Source of the DNA: Palleronia sp. THAF1
Lineage (GTDB): Bacteria > Pseudomonadota > Alphaproteobacteria > Rhodobacterales > Rhodobacteraceae
Direction of reading: 5' to 3'
Assembly: GCF_009363795.1 (NCBI RefSeq)
Contig: NZ_CP045420.1
Coordinates: 973,001 to 1,037,000, forward strand
Length of the DNA stretch: 64,000 bases
Under the pieces are notes generated by a model. The model had not been told where the DNA came from and did not search any database. It saw only the letters and a program-made list of their open reading frames with translations. Every line of letters begins with the position of its first letter. The stretch's first letter is position 1. The position numbers were made by a program, and so were the translations under genes. This document shows, in pieces, positions 18,426 through 28,664 of the stretch.

Positions 18426-18857
18426 ATGCGCACATTCATGGGATTTCTATCAGGACTGGTGTTCGGAGTCGGTTTGTTGATGTCCGGCATGGCCAACCCG
18501 GCCAAGGTTCTGAACTTCCTCGATGTCTTCGGCACGTGGGATCCAAGTCTTGCCTTCGTGATGGGCGGTGCCAGCGTGGTGGCGTTCATTGGCTACCGGC
18601 TGGTCTGGCAACGCGCCACGCCACTTCTGGATGTGCGTTTTGAACTGCCGACCCGCACCGACATCGACCCCGCGCTACTGACCGGATCGGCGATCTTCGG
18701 GATCGGCTGGGGGATCGGTGGCTTCTGCCCTGGACCGGCCTTCACTGCCATCGCCTTCAGTGCGCCCGGCACGTTCGTCTTCGTGGCGGCGATGCTGGCG
18801 GGCATTCTTGCAGGGCAGCGCGCGAAGACGGGGATGAGCAAAGCGCCGACGGCTTAA
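18426..18857 (+). CDS. YeeE/YedE-family sulfur-compound transporter, second half (PmpB-like)
   Basis: Membrane protein of 143 residues with motifs LMSGMANPAKVLNFLD and GIGGFCPGPAF, typical of the second half of split YeeE transporters. The start is decided by an AGGAGG site at 18415-18420 that overlaps the stop of the first half. The ATG at 18426 has 5-base spacing, whereas a GTG at 18420 lies in the site itself and is rejected. It probably pairs with the preceding gene product to form the channel. Confidence 0.88.
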   Translation: MRTFMGFLSGLVFGVGLLMSGMANPAKVLNFLDVFGTWDPSLAFVMGGASVVAFIGYRLVWQRATPLLDVRFELPTRTDIDPALLTGSAIFGIGWGIGGFCPGPAFTAIAFSAPGTFVFVAAMLAGILAGQRAKTGMSKAPTA

Positions 18858-18964
18858 GGCTAAGGGGCTGACGCACGTATCTGCCCGAAGATTCCGCGCA
18901 ACACGTCTTACAGGGGGTTTCCGCCGCGCCGCGCGCCGTTAGGTGGCAGCGAAAGGAGACCCCT

Positions 18965-20584
18965 ATGACCGATCCATGGTGGAAACACGCCGTCGGCTAT
19001 CAGATCTGGCCCCGCTCGTTTCAGGACAGCGTCGGGGATGGGATAGGCGATATTCCCGGCATCATCTCACGCCTCGATCATTTGGCGGACCTCGGCATCG
19101 GCTTCATCTGGCTGTCGCCGGTCTACGCCTCGCCCCAGCGGGACATGGGTTACGACATTGCGGACTACCGCGCCATCGCACCCGAATACGGCACGATGGA
19201 CGATATGGACCGCCTGATCGCAGAGGCAGACGAGCGCGGCATCCGCATCGTCATGGATCTTGTCGTCAACCATACCTCGGACCAGCACCACTGGTTCCGC
19301 CGCGCGGTGAGCGATCCGAACAGCCCCGAACGCGACTACTATATCTGGCGGGACCAGCGGCCTTCCAACCTGCGCGCCTGCTTTGGCGGGCCTGCATGGG
19401 TCTGGAACGAGGCGGCTGGGCAACATTACCTTGGCTATTTCTCCGCCCATCAGCCCGACCTGAATTGGCAGAACCCGGCCCTTCGCGAAGAAATCTGGGA
19501 CATGATGCGCTGGTGGTTCGACCGCGGCATCGGTGGATTTCGGATGGATGTGATCAGTCTGATCGGCAAGGACGTGGACGCCGAAGTGTTCGAGGAAGGC
19601 CCCGACCTGCACCCCTTCCTGCAGGAAATGCACCGCGAGGTTCTGGCGGGCCGCGATGTGGTCTCCATCGGCGAAAGCTGGTCCGTCAGCCCCGAGACTG
19701 CGCCATTGTATTGCGGCAAGGGCAGAGACGAGCTGTCGATGGTCTTTCAATTCAACCACATCAAGGCAGGCTGGGACGACATTCACGGCAAATGGAAACC
19801 CAAGCCCCGTGACGTGGCCAGTTTGGTGTCAGAACTGTTCACTTGGCAGAAGGCACTGGCCGACGACGGCTGGAACTCGCTCTTCCTGTCGAACCACGAT
19901 TTGCCGCGACAGGTCTCCAAATACGGCGACGGCGGTGCGTATCGCGCGCGTTCAGCCAAGGCGCTGGCTACTGTGGTTCATCTGATGAAGGGCACGCCGT
20001 TCGTTTACCAGGGCGAAGAGATCGGCATGACCAACGTGCGATTCGACCGGCTGGAGCAGTTCCGCGATCTGGAAACGCTGGGGCACTGGGACGAAGAGCG
20101 CACGCGCGGTGTCGATTGGGCCGCCTTCCTGAGCGGCGCGAATGAGAACGGCCGTGATAACGCCCGCACGCCGGTGCAGTGGTCCGACGCGCCGGGGGCG
20201 GGTTTCACCGACGGGACGCCGTGGATCGAGATCAACCCCAATGCGCGCGATGTGAACGTCGCCGACGATAGCGCCGACCCAGACGGCGTGATGGCCACTT
20301 ACCGCAGCTTGATCGCACTGCGTCGTGACATGGCAGTGGTGCGGGAGGGTAGGTTCGATGGCATCACGCCCGGCAAAGATGGCGTGGTTGCCTACACCCG
20401 AACCCTTGGAGATCAGCGCCTGTCGGTTCTTGCGAATCTGTCGGGAGAGAGTGTCGGATACGATGTGCCCAGTGATCTGGCCGTGAACGGTCGCTGCGTG
20501 TTGCACAATGCTGGCGCGCGACGCACGCTGACGGATCACTTCACGTTGCTGCCGTGGGAGGCGGTGGCGATCATCGAGGAATGA
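18965..20584 (+). CDS. Alpha-glucosidase, GH13 family
   Basis: Cytosolic retaining glycosidase of 539 residues in the oligo-1,6-glucosidase/alpha-glucosidase group; hydrolyses small alpha-glucosides such as maltose, isomaltose or sucrose-like sugars. Catalytic residues visible: nucleophile D195 in GGFRMDVIS, acid/base E237 in SIGESWS, and D312 in LSNHDLPRQ; the entry motif DLVVNHTSDQH is intact. AAAGGAG lies 8 bases before the start. No sugar ABC transporter is adjacent. Its stop overlaps the next gene as ATGA, coupling it to a 2-hydroxyacid dehydrogenase. Confidence 0.94.
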   Translation: MTDPWWKHAVGYQIWPRSFQDSVGDGIGDIPGIISRLDHLADLGIGFIWLSPVYASPQRDMGYDIADYRAIAPEYGTMDDMDRLIAEADERGIRIVMDLVVNHTSDQHHWFRRAVSDPNSPERDYYIWRDQRPSNLRACFGGPAWVWNEAAGQHYLGYFSAHQPDLNWQNPALREEIWDMMRWWFDRGIGGFRMDVISLIGKDVDAEVFEEGPDLHPFLQEMHREVLAGRDVVSIGESWSVSPETAPLYCGKGRDELSMVFQFNHIKAGWDDIHGKWKPKPRDVASLVSELFTWQKALADDGWNSLFLSNHDLPRQVSKYGDGGAYRARSAKALATVVHLMKGTPFVYQGEEIGMTNVRFDRLEQFRDLETLGHWDEERTRGVDWAAFLSGANENGRDNARTPVQWSDAPGAGFTDGTPWIEINPNARDVNVADDSADPDGVMATYRSLIALRRDMAVVREGRFDGITPGKDGVVAYTRTLGDQRLSVLANLSGESVGYDVPSDLAVNGRCVLHNAGARRTLTDHFTLLPWEAVAIIEE

Positions 20585-21546
20585 CACCAATGAAGGTCGC
20601 GGTTCTGGACGACTGGTCGGGCACGGCCCGGCAGATGGCGGATTGGTCAAATGCGGGGGATGTCACCTTTTTCGGTGAGCCGATCCCAGCGGTCGCATTG
20701 CCTCAAAAGCTGGCGCCGTTCGATGCTATCTGCCTGATGCGCGAACGCACAGCCGTGACCGCCGACTTGATCGCGGCGCTTCCGAACCTGAAGCTGATCG
20801 TCACCACAGGGCCACGAAACGCGTCCATCGACATCAAAGCCGCACAGGCCCGCGGGATCACCGTCTGCGGAACGCAATCGCGCAAGACGACGACGTCGGA
20901 GCTGACCCTCGGGATGATCCTGACGCAATGCAGGGGTTTGGTGGCAGAATCGGCCCGCATCGAAGCGGGCGGTTTCCAAGGGCCACCGGGCCGCGATCTG
21001 GCGGACCTTCGCGTGGGCCTCGTCGGTCTGGGGAATGTCGGACAGCAGGTCGCCACACTGGCCAAGGCGTTCGGCTCGACCGTCAGCGCATGGTCTCCAA
21101 ACCTGACGCAAGATCGCGCGGCGGCCGCTGGGGTCGGATACGCACAGGCGCTGACCGAACTGGCGGCGCAATCGGACGTCCTGTCCATCCACATGGTAAT
21201 GGCAGAGGCGACTCGCGATCTGATCGGCCGCGCCGCGCTGGCCGCGCTTCCGAGGGGCGCAATCGTGGTGAACACCTCTCGCGCGGGTCTACTTGACCGC
21301 GCCGCACTGTTCGACTGGCTGGCGGACGATCCGACCGCCCAAGCGGCAATCGACGTGTTCGAGGCCGAACCCCTGGCGCCGGACGACCCGTGGCGCAAGG
21401 CGCGCACGCGTTTCGGCACGCGTCTCCTGCTGACGCCACACTTGGGCTACGCGACCGAAGCCACTTGGCGTCTGTTCTACACGCAGACGGTCGAAGCTAT
21501 CGGAGCCTACCGCGCAGGCAGCCCAATTCGGGTCATCGAGGGCTAA
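20581..21546 (+). CDS. D-isomer-specific 2-hydroxyacid dehydrogenase family protein
   Basis: NAD(P)-dependent oxidoreductase of 321 residues, interconverting a 2-hydroxy acid and a 2-oxo acid. Rossmann motif VGLVGLGNVGQQVA, catalytic arginine region VVNTSRAGLLD, glutamate in VFEAEP and histidine in LLTPHLGYAT are all in order. The start at 20581 overlaps the glucosidase stop by 4 bases; an ATG at 20590 (MKVAVLDDW) is an equally good alternative. The substrate is not predictable; glyoxylate or hydroxypyruvate, and phosphoglycerate, are possible. Confidence 0.9.
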   Translation: MTPMKVAVLDDWSGTARQMADWSNAGDVTFFGEPIPAVALPQKLAPFDAICLMRERTAVTADLIAALPNLKLIVTTGPRNASIDIKAAQARGITVCGTQSRKTTTSELTLGMILTQCRGLVAESARIEAGGFQGPPGRDLADLRVGLVGLGNVGQQVATLAKAFGSTVSAWSPNLTQDRAAAAGVGYAQALTELAAQSDVLSIHMVMAEATRDLIGRAALAALPRGAIVVNTSRAGLLDRAALFDWLADDPTAQAAIDVFEAEPLAPDDPWRKARTRFGTRLLLTPHLGYATEATWRLFYTQTVEAIGAYRAGSPIRVIEG

Positions 21547-21571
21547 AAGTGTTTGGAGACACGCGTAGAAG

Positions 21572-21646
21572 TGGCAGCCCGTAGGGGAATCGAACCCCTC
21601 TTTCCAGGTTGAAAACCTGGCGTCCTAACCGATAGACGAACGGGCC
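21572..21646 (-). tRNA. tRNA-Glu (anticodon TTC)
   Basis: On the minus strand a 75-base cloverleaf starts GGCCCGTTCGTCTA and ends with an encoded CCA. The acceptor stem pairs GGCCCGT with ACGGGCT (first pair G-T). The anticodon stem CAGGT/ACCTG-like arm frames the loop TTTTCAA with TTC as anticodon. The T-arm GGGGTTCGATTCCCC is perfect. TTC reads glutamate codons. It sits between a plus-strand dehydrogenase and recJ. Confidence 0.96.
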
Positions 21647-21742
21647 ACGTTTGGCGTGGGGTGTGATTAGGCAAAGCGGCGCGGGGGCGCAAGGGGATTT
21701 TCGACCGTTTTCGCAGGGAAAATTATGACGCTGAGTAAGGGC

Positions 21743-23509
21743 CTATCCTGAGGCTCTTGCCGCATCCTCCAGCCTGAGCTGCACACGCGCTCGGCCCTGC
21801 CAGTGATTGATCTCCAGCCGCCCGGCAAAGTGAAAGCGCGCGCCGCCGTGGCCTTCGAGCGCATCGCCCAGATCGGTGTCGAACGCGCCAAAGGCGATGG
21901 CATCCAGTCGCGGGCCCATCCCATCGGTGAAGGCGATCTTCAGGTGGCTTTCACCGACGCGCCGCGCGCTGGCGATGCGGCAATTGGCGAAAGCGAATCG
22001 CGGGGCAGGGGCGCCTTGCCCAAAGGGGCCGGCGCGGTCGATCTCTTCGATCAGCTCGGTCGTGGCGGCGCCGGGCATAAGAAGGCCGGTGATGTTCAGC
22101 GCGCGGGCCTCTCCAGCGGCGGCGCCCTGTCGCGCGAGCAGCTCGGATAAGCGCGCCATCGCGTCTTCGATCCGGTCTTCGGCCACCGTCAGACCGGCCG
22201 CCATGCGGTGCCCCCCACCCTTGATCAGCAGACCTTCGCCAGCAAGCCGTTGGATTGCCGCACCCAGATCGACGCCGTGTATCGAGCGGGCCGAGCCCTT
22301 GCCGATGCCGTCCTCGATTCCGATCACGATAGCCGGGCGGCGTGTCGCCTCTTTCAGTCGCGCGGCAACGATGCCGACGACTCCGGGATGCCAGCCGTCG
22401 CCCGCGGCCCAGACCAGCGGACCTTCGGTGTCGCGGGTCTGGGCCTGCAGTAAAGCGGCGTCGCGGACCTGGCCTTCGACTTCGCGCCGGTCGGTGTTGA
22501 ATTCGTCCAGGCGCTCTGCCAGCGATCGCGCTTCATGCGGATCTGTTGTGGACAGCAGGCGCGCGCCCAGATCGGCGCGGCCCACGCGTCCGCCCGCATT
22601 GATCCGGGGGCCAAGGACGTAGCCCAGATGATAGGCGGCGGGTGGCACATCCAGCCGTGCGACATCGGCCAAAGCGGCCAGGCCGGGACGGGCGCGCGTG
22701 CGCATCACCTCCAGCCCGCGCCGCACAAAGGCGCGGTTCACGCCGATCAAGGGGGCAACATCGGCGACCGTCGCCAGCGCCACCAGATCGAGCGGGCCCA
22801 TCAGGTCCGGCCCGCGCTGCCCACGCTCGCGCAGGCGGCGGTTGACCTCGACAAGCAGCAGGAAGACCACGGCGGCAGCGCATAGATGCGCAAGCGCGCC
22901 GTCCTCGTCCTGCCTATTTGGGTTCACGACGGCGACGGCATGCGGCAGCGTTTCACCACCCAAGTGATGGTCCAGCACGATGACGTCCGCACCCTGCGCG
23001 GCTGCGATAGGCCCATGCGAGAGCGTGCCGCAATCGACCGTGACGATCAGGTCGTGATCGCGGGCAAGGCCGGCCATGGCGGCGTCGTTCGGGCCGTAGC
23101 CTTCGTCGATCCGGTCGGGAATATACAGCGTCACGGCGTGGCCCATGTCGCGCAACCAGTTGATCAATAAAGCGGAAGAGCATGCGCCATCCACATCGTA
23201 ATCCCCGAAAACCGCGATGCGCTGGCCCGCGTCCATCGCTGCGATCAGGCGCACGGCGGCGGGGGCCATGTCCCGCAGGGACAGTGGATCGGGCAGCAGG
23301 TCCTTGATGGCGGGGGCAAGGTAGGCGTCGGCGTCCTCTGGCAAGACATTTGCGCGCGATAGCACGCGGGCGACCGGATCGGCCAAGCCGGTTTGCTGAG
23401 CGATGGCTTCGGACAGGCGGTCGTCTTCGACACTGGGTCCAAGCCAGTTCCGCCCCGTCAGCGAGTGCGTGACATCCAAGAATGCGCGGGGGGCGTCGTC
23501 ACGGGGCAT
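21743..23509 (-). CDS. recJ: Single-stranded-DNA-specific exonuclease RecJ
   Basis: 5'-3' exonuclease on single-stranded DNA for recombination and mismatch repair; 588 residues from the ATG at 23509. DHH-family metal motifs are in order: VFGDYDVDGA, VTVDCGT, VLDHHLGG, and the DHHA1-domain signature KGGGHRMAAGLTV near residue 450. A longer frame from 23569 adds 20 residues without support. It is a standalone housekeeping gene; pyrC lies 142 bases upstream in the same direction. Confidence 0.95.
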   Translation of the reverse strand: MPRDDAPRAFLDVTHSLTGRNWLGPSVEDDRLSEAIAQQTGLADPVARVLSRANVLPEDADAYLAPAIKDLLPDPLSLRDMAPAAVRLIAAMDAGQRIAVFGDYDVDGACSSALLINWLRDMGHAVTLYIPDRIDEGYGPNDAAMAGLARDHDLIVTVDCGTLSHGPIAAAQGADVIVLDHHLGGETLPHAVAVVNPNRQDEDGALAHLCAAAVVFLLLVEVNRRLRERGQRGPDLMGPLDLVALATVADVAPLIGVNRAFVRRGLEVMRTRARPGLAALADVARLDVPPAAYHLGYVLGPRINAGGRVGRADLGARLLSTTDPHEARSLAERLDEFNTDRREVEGQVRDAALLQAQTRDTEGPLVWAAGDGWHPGVVGIVAARLKEATRRPAIVIGIEDGIGKGSARSIHGVDLGAAIQRLAGEGLLIKGGGHRMAAGLTVAEDRIEDAMARLSELLARQGAAAGEARALNITGLLMPGAATTELIEEIDRAGPFGQGAPAPRFAFANCRIASARRVGESHLKIAFTDGMGPRLDAIAFGAFDTDLGDALEGHGGARFHFAGRLEINHWQGRARVQLRLEDAARASG

Positions 23510-23651
23510 GGCTATATATCGTTTGTTCGGGGCATGAGGCCACCATATCGCGGGGGTGCCGTGCTGCAATGGGGGCTGCGCACAAAGCTGGGGATAGCGC
23601 GGGAATTCGCCCGGCGCGCCATGGGTATTTCAGAAAAGCAAAGAGAGGCGG

Positions 23652-24692
23652 TCAGTCTTCGATCACGCGCCAGTGCAGGGGCATACCGGGGTCGAAGACT
23701 GTGACCGGACCGTCATCCGTATCGATCTTGGCCGGGTAGGAGACGGGTTCACCTTTTCTTAGGGTGATCGTGTCATCGTTGGCCGGCAGGCGGTAGAAAG
23801 CGGGGCCATTCAGTGATGTGAAGTTCTCAAGACGGTCCAGCGCGCCATGCTGTTCAAAGACTTCTGTCAGGATCGACAGGGTGTTCGGCGCGGTGAAGCA
23901 GCCCGCGCAGCCGCAGGGTTGCAGCTTGGCGGTATCGGTGTGGGGCGCGCTATCGGTGCCAAGGAAAAAGGCCGTGTCCGTGCCGGTGGCGGCGGCGACC
24001 AGCGCGCGGCGGTGGGTCTCGCGTTTGGCAACGGGCAGGCAATAGTAATGGGGACGAATGCCGCCCGCGAGGATGTGGTTGCGATTGATGACAAGGTGAT
24101 GCGTGGTGATCGTCGCGGCAAGATCGGGCCCGCCTGCGCGCACGTAGTCCACGGCGTCCGACGTGGTGACATGCTCCATCACGACGCGCAGGCCGGGGAT
24201 GTCGCGGCGGATCGGGTCCAGCACGCGGTCGATGAACACGGCCTCTCGGTCGAAGATGTCGATATCGGGGTCGGTCACTTCACCGTGGACCAAAAGCGGC
24301 AAACCGATCTGGGCCATGTTCTCCAGCACGCGCTTCACCTTGGTGAAGTCTTTCACGCCGCTGGCCGAGTTGGTCGTCGCCCCGGCGGGATAGAGTTTGA
24401 CGGCGGTGATCAGCCCGATCTCGGCTGCGGCGCGCAGGTCGCCAACCTGCGTTTCCTCGGTCAGATAGAGCGTCATCAGCGGCTGAAACTTCGATCCGCG
24501 CGGCTTCGCGGACAGGATGCGGTCGCGGTAGTCGGCGGCATCTGCGCCGGTGACGACGGGCGGCACCAAGTTCGGCATGATGATCGCGCGGGCGAAGTGG
24601 CGCGTGGTTTCGGGCAGGACGGCGCGCATCATGGCGCCGTCGCGCAGGTGCAGGTGCCAATCGTCGGGGCGGCGTATCGTCAGTGTGTCCAT
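23652..24692 (-). CDS. pyrC: Dihydroorotase
   Basis: Zinc enzyme of pyrimidine synthesis that closes carbamoyl-aspartate to dihydroorotate; 346 residues, class II (E. coli PyrC-like). Metal and active-site motifs: [10 protein letters not shown] at the N-terminus, the carbamylated lysine in [25 protein letters not shown] and GTDSAPHT. The ATG at 24692 gives the normal PyrC N-terminus [13 protein letters not shown]; a much longer open frame to 25232 runs antisense through the next gene and is rejected. It is divergent from the glycosyltransferase gene at 24805, so the 112 bases between hold both promoters. Confidence 0.95.
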   Translation of the reverse strand: MDTLTIRRPDDWHLHLRDGAMMRAVLPETTRHFARAIIMPNLVPPVVTGADAADYRDRILSAKPRGSKFQPLMTLYLTEETQVGDLRAAAEIGLITAVKLYPAGATTNSASGVKDFTKVKRVLENMAQIGLPLLVHGEVTDPDIDIFDREAVFIDRVLDPIRRDIPGLRVVMEHVTTSDAVDYVRAGGPDLAATITTHHLVINRNHILAGGIRPHYYCLPVAKRETHRRALVAAATGTDTAFFLGTDSAPHTDTAKLQPCGCAGCFTAPNTLSILTEVFEQHGALDRLENFTSLNGPAFYRLPANDDTITLRKGEPVSYPAKIDTDDGPVTVFDPGMPLHWRVIED

Positions 24693-24804
24693 AGGGTCAC
24701 GTCCTAAGCCTGTTCCCGCGCAGGGTCGAGAGCGGATGACCCCGAACTTGCCGCGATTCGGCCGTGATTCTAGGGTACGTCCAAGCTGGCAGTGGGAGAG
24801 TGAC

Positions 24805-27030
24805 GTGCAGGTTCTGACGCAACGCATCGACAGCGCGGATGTCGGCCGGGGCCGTTGCCTTGCGGTTGTCCCACGGGGCGGCGACCGCGTGGCCTGCTTC
24901 TTCCCGTCGAGCTTTCCCGAGAACGCGATCACCAACGTGCCGGGCTTCGCGGTGGACTCCATCACCTCGATCGGTGGGGGTCTGATGGTGCAGGGCGACG
25001 CGGCGCGAGACGCTGGCGGACGCAGGCTGCCGTTGGCGGGCGATCCGGTTGCGCTGCCGGAAACTGCGCCGCAACTGGAGCTCTTCGCCGGTTTGAACAG
25101 CGCACTCGCCTTGCGGCAGGTGGAATCGCCGGAGACGGTGCGCGACTGGCTGCAATGGCACGCGACCCACCACGGATTGCAGGCCGCGCTGATCATCGAC
25201 CGCGGCGCGCAGGCGGCTGAAGCGCTGGCCAAGGCTTTGATGCAAACCCCTGTCGAGGGGATCGAGCGGGTCGTGATCGTCAGCTTCGATGTCCCCCTTG
25301 GCCGCGCGGATCAGGGGCCCGAACAGCATCCGTTCAATGCCCCCGACGCCCCCGGCAAAGACCGGATGGAGCCTCCGGCGCCCGACCCGGAACGCTCTGC
25401 CTTCGGCGAGATGATCCTGTATGAGCTGTGCCGCGCGCTGTATCTGGACCGTGCGGCGGGTGTCATGAACGTCGATCTGTCTGACCTGATCACCGACGGC
25501 GCGCCCACCGTGTTTGAACAGACCGCGCTGTCACCCGGCGGCCTGCTGCCCCTTATGGCCAAGCGGATCTATCCCTGGGGCGTCGATAGCGTCGACGGCA
25601 CAGGCTTTGCCGATCACGTCTGCGAGCGTTTCGACGGCAGCATGGCGCATCCCCGTTGGTGCATGATCCCCGACCGGATGCCGGATGGGGCCGTATGGCG
25701 CATGGTGCGGATCGGTGGCGCGCAACCGGCCGCGAAGGGCCGCGTCTACTGGCGCGCGATGGCGCTGCGCCACCCAACAGAGAAGATCTCCGAGATCGTG
25801 CCCAAGACCGCGCTGATTGAGGATGCGCGCCTGATCCGCACCATGGCCGCCAACTTCGGGCGCGAAGGCCAGCGCCCGCCGGTTGAGGAACTGAACCCGC
25901 AAGCGCATTCCGGAACGAACCGCACTTGCATCGTCACCACGATGAAGAACGAGGGGCCGTTCATCCTGGAATGGATCGCCTATCACCGCGCGATCGGCGT
26001 GCAGGATTTCTTGGTCTATACGAACGATTGCACCGACGGCACCGACACGATGCTCGATCTGATGCAGGACAAGGGCCTGCTGCAGCACCGGGACAATCCG
26101 TTCAAGGATAGCGGCCTGAAGCCTCAGCACGCGGCCCTGCAGGCGGCCGAGAACGAGCCGATGATCCAGGATGCGGATTGGGTCATCTGCATGGATGTGG
26201 ACGAGTTCATCAACATCCACACCGGCGACGGCACGCTGGCCGATCTTTACGCCGCCGTGCCCGACGCCAACATGATCTCGCTAACATGGCGCCTGTTCGG
26301 CAACGCGGATGTGGAAGAGTTCCGCGACGATTTCTTGCTGGACACCTATACCCTGTGCGCGCCGCAGCTGGCGCGCAAACCGCATCAGGCGTGGGGCTTT
26401 AAGACGCTCACGCGCAACACGGGCATCTTCAAGAAACTGGGCGTTCACCGCCCCAAGGGGCTGAAGCCCCAATTGGTCGATCACATCAACTGGGTGAACG
26501 GATCCGGCAAACCCATGCCAGAGACCGATTATCGCAACGCCTGGCGCTCTACGGTCGAGACCTATGGCTACGATCTGGTCATGCTGAACCACTACGCCCT
26601 GCGCTCTGCCGAAAGCTTTCTTGTGAAGCGGGACCGGGGCCGAGTGAACCACGTGGATCGCGATCAGGGCCTGAACTACTGGTTCCGCATGAACCATAAT
26701 GCGGAAGAGGATCGCTCTATCCAGCGGATGATCCCCGCGTTGCGCGCGGAATACGACCGCCTGCTGTCGGACCCCGAGATTGCCGCTCAGCACGCGAAAT
26801 GCGTCGCCGCCCACCGCGCCAAGATCGACGAGCTGCGTGCCACCGAGAAATACAAGGCCTTCTACGCCGAGATCACCGGCGACCGCCTGCGCAAGCTCAG
26901 CCGGATGCTTGAGCACTTTGGGTCGAACGTCTTCATGGCCGGCCCCGACGTGATCCCCGACGAGGTGATGAACTACGCCGGTCGCCCCGACTATTTCTTT
27001 ACCGTTCCGGACGAAGAGGTTCCGGGTTAG
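24805..27030 (+). CDS. Two-domain family-2 glycosyltransferase (PF13704-like), first gene of glycan cluster
   Basis: 741 residues from a GTG start at 24805, chosen because GGGAGAG ends 4 bases upstream; the frame running further upstream overlaps pyrC antisense. The C-terminal half (from residue 374, [16 protein letters not shown]) is a clear glycosyltransferase of the Glyco_tranf_2_4 type, with [14 protein letters not shown] and the metal-binding MDVDEF at D464/D466. The N-terminal part (residues about 112-330) seems to be a second copy with eroded motifs: [14 protein letters not shown] resembles [13 protein letters not shown], and [10 protein letters not shown] takes the DxD place. Sugar donor and acceptor are unknown. 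It opens the plus-strand run of glycan genes. Confidence 0.85.
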   Translation: MQVLTQRIDSADVGRGRCLAVVPRGGDRVACFFPSSFPENAITNVPGFAVDSITSIGGGLMVQGDAARDAGGRRLPLAGDPVALPETAPQLELFAGLNSALALRQVESPETVRDWLQWHATHHGLQAALIIDRGAQAAEALAKALMQTPVEGIERVVIVSFDVPLGRADQGPEQHPFNAPDAPGKDRMEPPAPDPERSAFGEMILYELCRALYLDRAAGVMNVDLSDLITDGAPTVFEQTALSPGGLLPLMAKRIYPWGVDSVDGTGFADHVCERFDGSMAHPRWCMIPDRMPDGAVWRMVRIGGAQPAAKGRVYWRAMALRHPTEKISEIVPKTALIEDARLIRTMAANFGREGQRPPVEELNPQAHSGTNRTCIVTTMKNEGPFILEWIAYHRAIGVQDFLVYTNDCTDGTDTMLDLMQDKGLLQHRDNPFKDSGLKPQHAALQAAENEPMIQDADWVICMDVDEFINIHTGDGTLADLYAAVPDANMISLTWRLFGNADVEEFRDDFLLDTYTLCAPQLARKPHQAWGFKTLTRNTGIFKKLGVHRPKGLKPQLVDHINWVNGSGKPMPETDYRNAWRSTVETYGYDLVMLNHYALRSAESFLVKRDRGRVNHVDRDQGLNYWFRMNHNAEEDRSIQRMIPALRAEYDRLLSDPEIAAQHAKCVAAHRAKIDELRATEKYKAFYAEITGDRLRKLSRMLEHFGSNVFMAGPDVIPDEVMNYAGRPDYFFTVPDEEVPG

Positions 27031-27095
27031 TACAATAGCCACAATCTTGCCGGATTGTTGTGACATCAGGCCATAATCTGAACAGGACGAATGCC

Positions 27096-28664
27096 ATGCC
27101 CCTTCCTGAGATCGGCACGCTGTGGGTCGGCCCCGCGCTAAGCTGGCTGGAACAGCTTTGCCTGAAAAGTTTTGTGGACGCGGGGCATACCGTTCATCTG
27201 TTCGCCTATGACAAGATCGATGGCGTGCCCAATGGCGTGACCATGCGGGATGCGTCCGACATCATGTCCGCCGATCAGATCATGCGCCATGCACGCACCG
27301 GATCGCCCGCGTATCACGCCGATATCTTCCGGCTGAAGATGATGGCGCAGACCGATTTGATCTGGGCCGACACCGATGCGTATTGCGTGCAGCCGTGGGA
27401 TATCGATCCCGCCAAGCCGTTTTACGGTTGGATTTCCGACGACGTGGAGCAGGTCAACAATGGCGTTCTTCGGCTTCCCAAAGACAGCCGGACCTTGGAT
27501 TTGATGACCGAATTCGCCTCTGATCCCTATCCAATCCCGCCGTGGTTGAACGGAAAGCGCCAGGCCGACCTGCGCGCCGCGAAAGAGGCTGGGCAGGGCG
27601 TGCATGTGACTGAACTGCCGTGGGGCGTGCTGGGTCCGGATCTTCTGACCCATATGCTCACCGAAACCGGAGAGATCGAACACGCGCAGCCCGGCCATGT
27701 CATCTATCCGATCCCGTTCAAGGACACGGTGATGCTGTTCCAGCCGAAACGCCATGCTGCCGCAGAAAAACTGATCAAACCCGACACCCTGTCGATCCAC
27801 CTGTGGGGGCGGCGCTTCCGCAATTCCGCGGCCAAGCGGGGCGGCGTTCCCGATCCGGCAAGCTACGTCGGTACGTTGTGCGTGCGGCACGGGATCGACC
27901 CCGAGCAAACGAGGCACCTCATGAAGCTGAAACCGAATGCGTCCAGTTCCATTACCTCCCTGCCGTCCGACATCGACACATCGATGTTCAGCGATGTGGA
28001 TGTTGCGAACCTGATCCTGCAGCGTTCGGAAGTGGTCGCCTCGCGAGAAGCGATCCTAGCGTGGGAAGCGGGTGACGATGCACCTTTGCTGAACCTCGCG
28101 CAGACTGCGCGTGATGCCGTTCTGACCGGTGCGCTTGAGCGGTTGCGGTCGCGGTGTGATGTGTTCGCGCCCAGCGTCGATGCGCAGAAGCCCAAACGCA
28201 TCGCGGATATCGGGTGTGGCTACGCCATGGCGTCGCTGGTTCTGTATCACCGCTATCAGTGCGACGTGGTACTGATCGATATCGAGCAAGCGCCGAACCG
28301 CCATTTCGGCTTTCAAGACACCGGGGCGGCTTACGCCGATCTCTCCACGGCCCGCGCCTTCCTAGAGGCCAACGGAGTGCCATCGGACAAGATCAAGACC
28401 GTCAATCCGCTTAAGCAACCCATCGCAGACGCGGGCACCGTTGATCTGGCGTTTTCGTTGATTTCTTGTGGCTTCCACTATCCGGCTGAGACTTACGCCG
28501 ATTTCTATCGTGAGCAAGTGACGCCTGAAGGGCAGATCGTGCTGGACATCCGCAAGGGCTCTGGCGGCATTCCGGCCATGAAGAAATTCGGGGCATTGAC
28601 CGTTCTTGATCAGGAAAAGGGCCTATCGACGATCCTTGTTCAAAAGCAGCCAGAAAACGCATGA
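27096..28664 (+). CDS. Glycosyltransferase-methyltransferase fusion protein
   Basis: 522 residues. The N-terminal half (1 to about 280) resembles sugar-nucleotide transferases of the GT32/capsular type: TLWVGPALSWLEQLCL, then DIFRLKMMAQTDLIWADTDAYC with the DxD pair D92/D94. The C-terminal half (about 365-522) is a class I methyltransferase with an intact SAM loop ADIGCGYA (residues 370-377) and acidic VVLIDIE. One protein could thus add and methylate a sugar; this is inference. Start at 27096, with AGGA upstream; an ATG at 27091 is out of frame. Its stop overlaps the next gene as ATGA. Confidence 0.82.
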   Translation: MPLPEIGTLWVGPALSWLEQLCLKSFVDAGHTVHLFAYDKIDGVPNGVTMRDASDIMSADQIMRHARTGSPAYHADIFRLKMMAQTDLIWADTDAYCVQPWDIDPAKPFYGWISDDVEQVNNGVLRLPKDSRTLDLMTEFASDPYPIPPWLNGKRQADLRAAKEAGQGVHVTELPWGVLGPDLLTHMLTETGEIEHAQPGHVIYPIPFKDTVMLFQPKRHAAAEKLIKPDTLSIHLWGRRFRNSAAKRGGVPDPASYVGTLCVRHGIDPEQTRHLMKLKPNASSSITSLPSDIDTSMFSDVDVANLILQRSEVVASREAILAWEAGDDAPLLNLAQTARDAVLTGALERLRSRCDVFAPSVDAQKPKRIADIGCGYAMASLVLYHRYQCDVVLIDIEQAPNRHFGFQDTGAAYADLSTARAFLEANGVPSDKIKTVNPLKQPIADAGTVDLAFSLISCGFHYPAETYADFYREQVTPEGQIVLDIRKGSGGIPAMKKFGALTVLDQEKGLSTILVQKQPENA

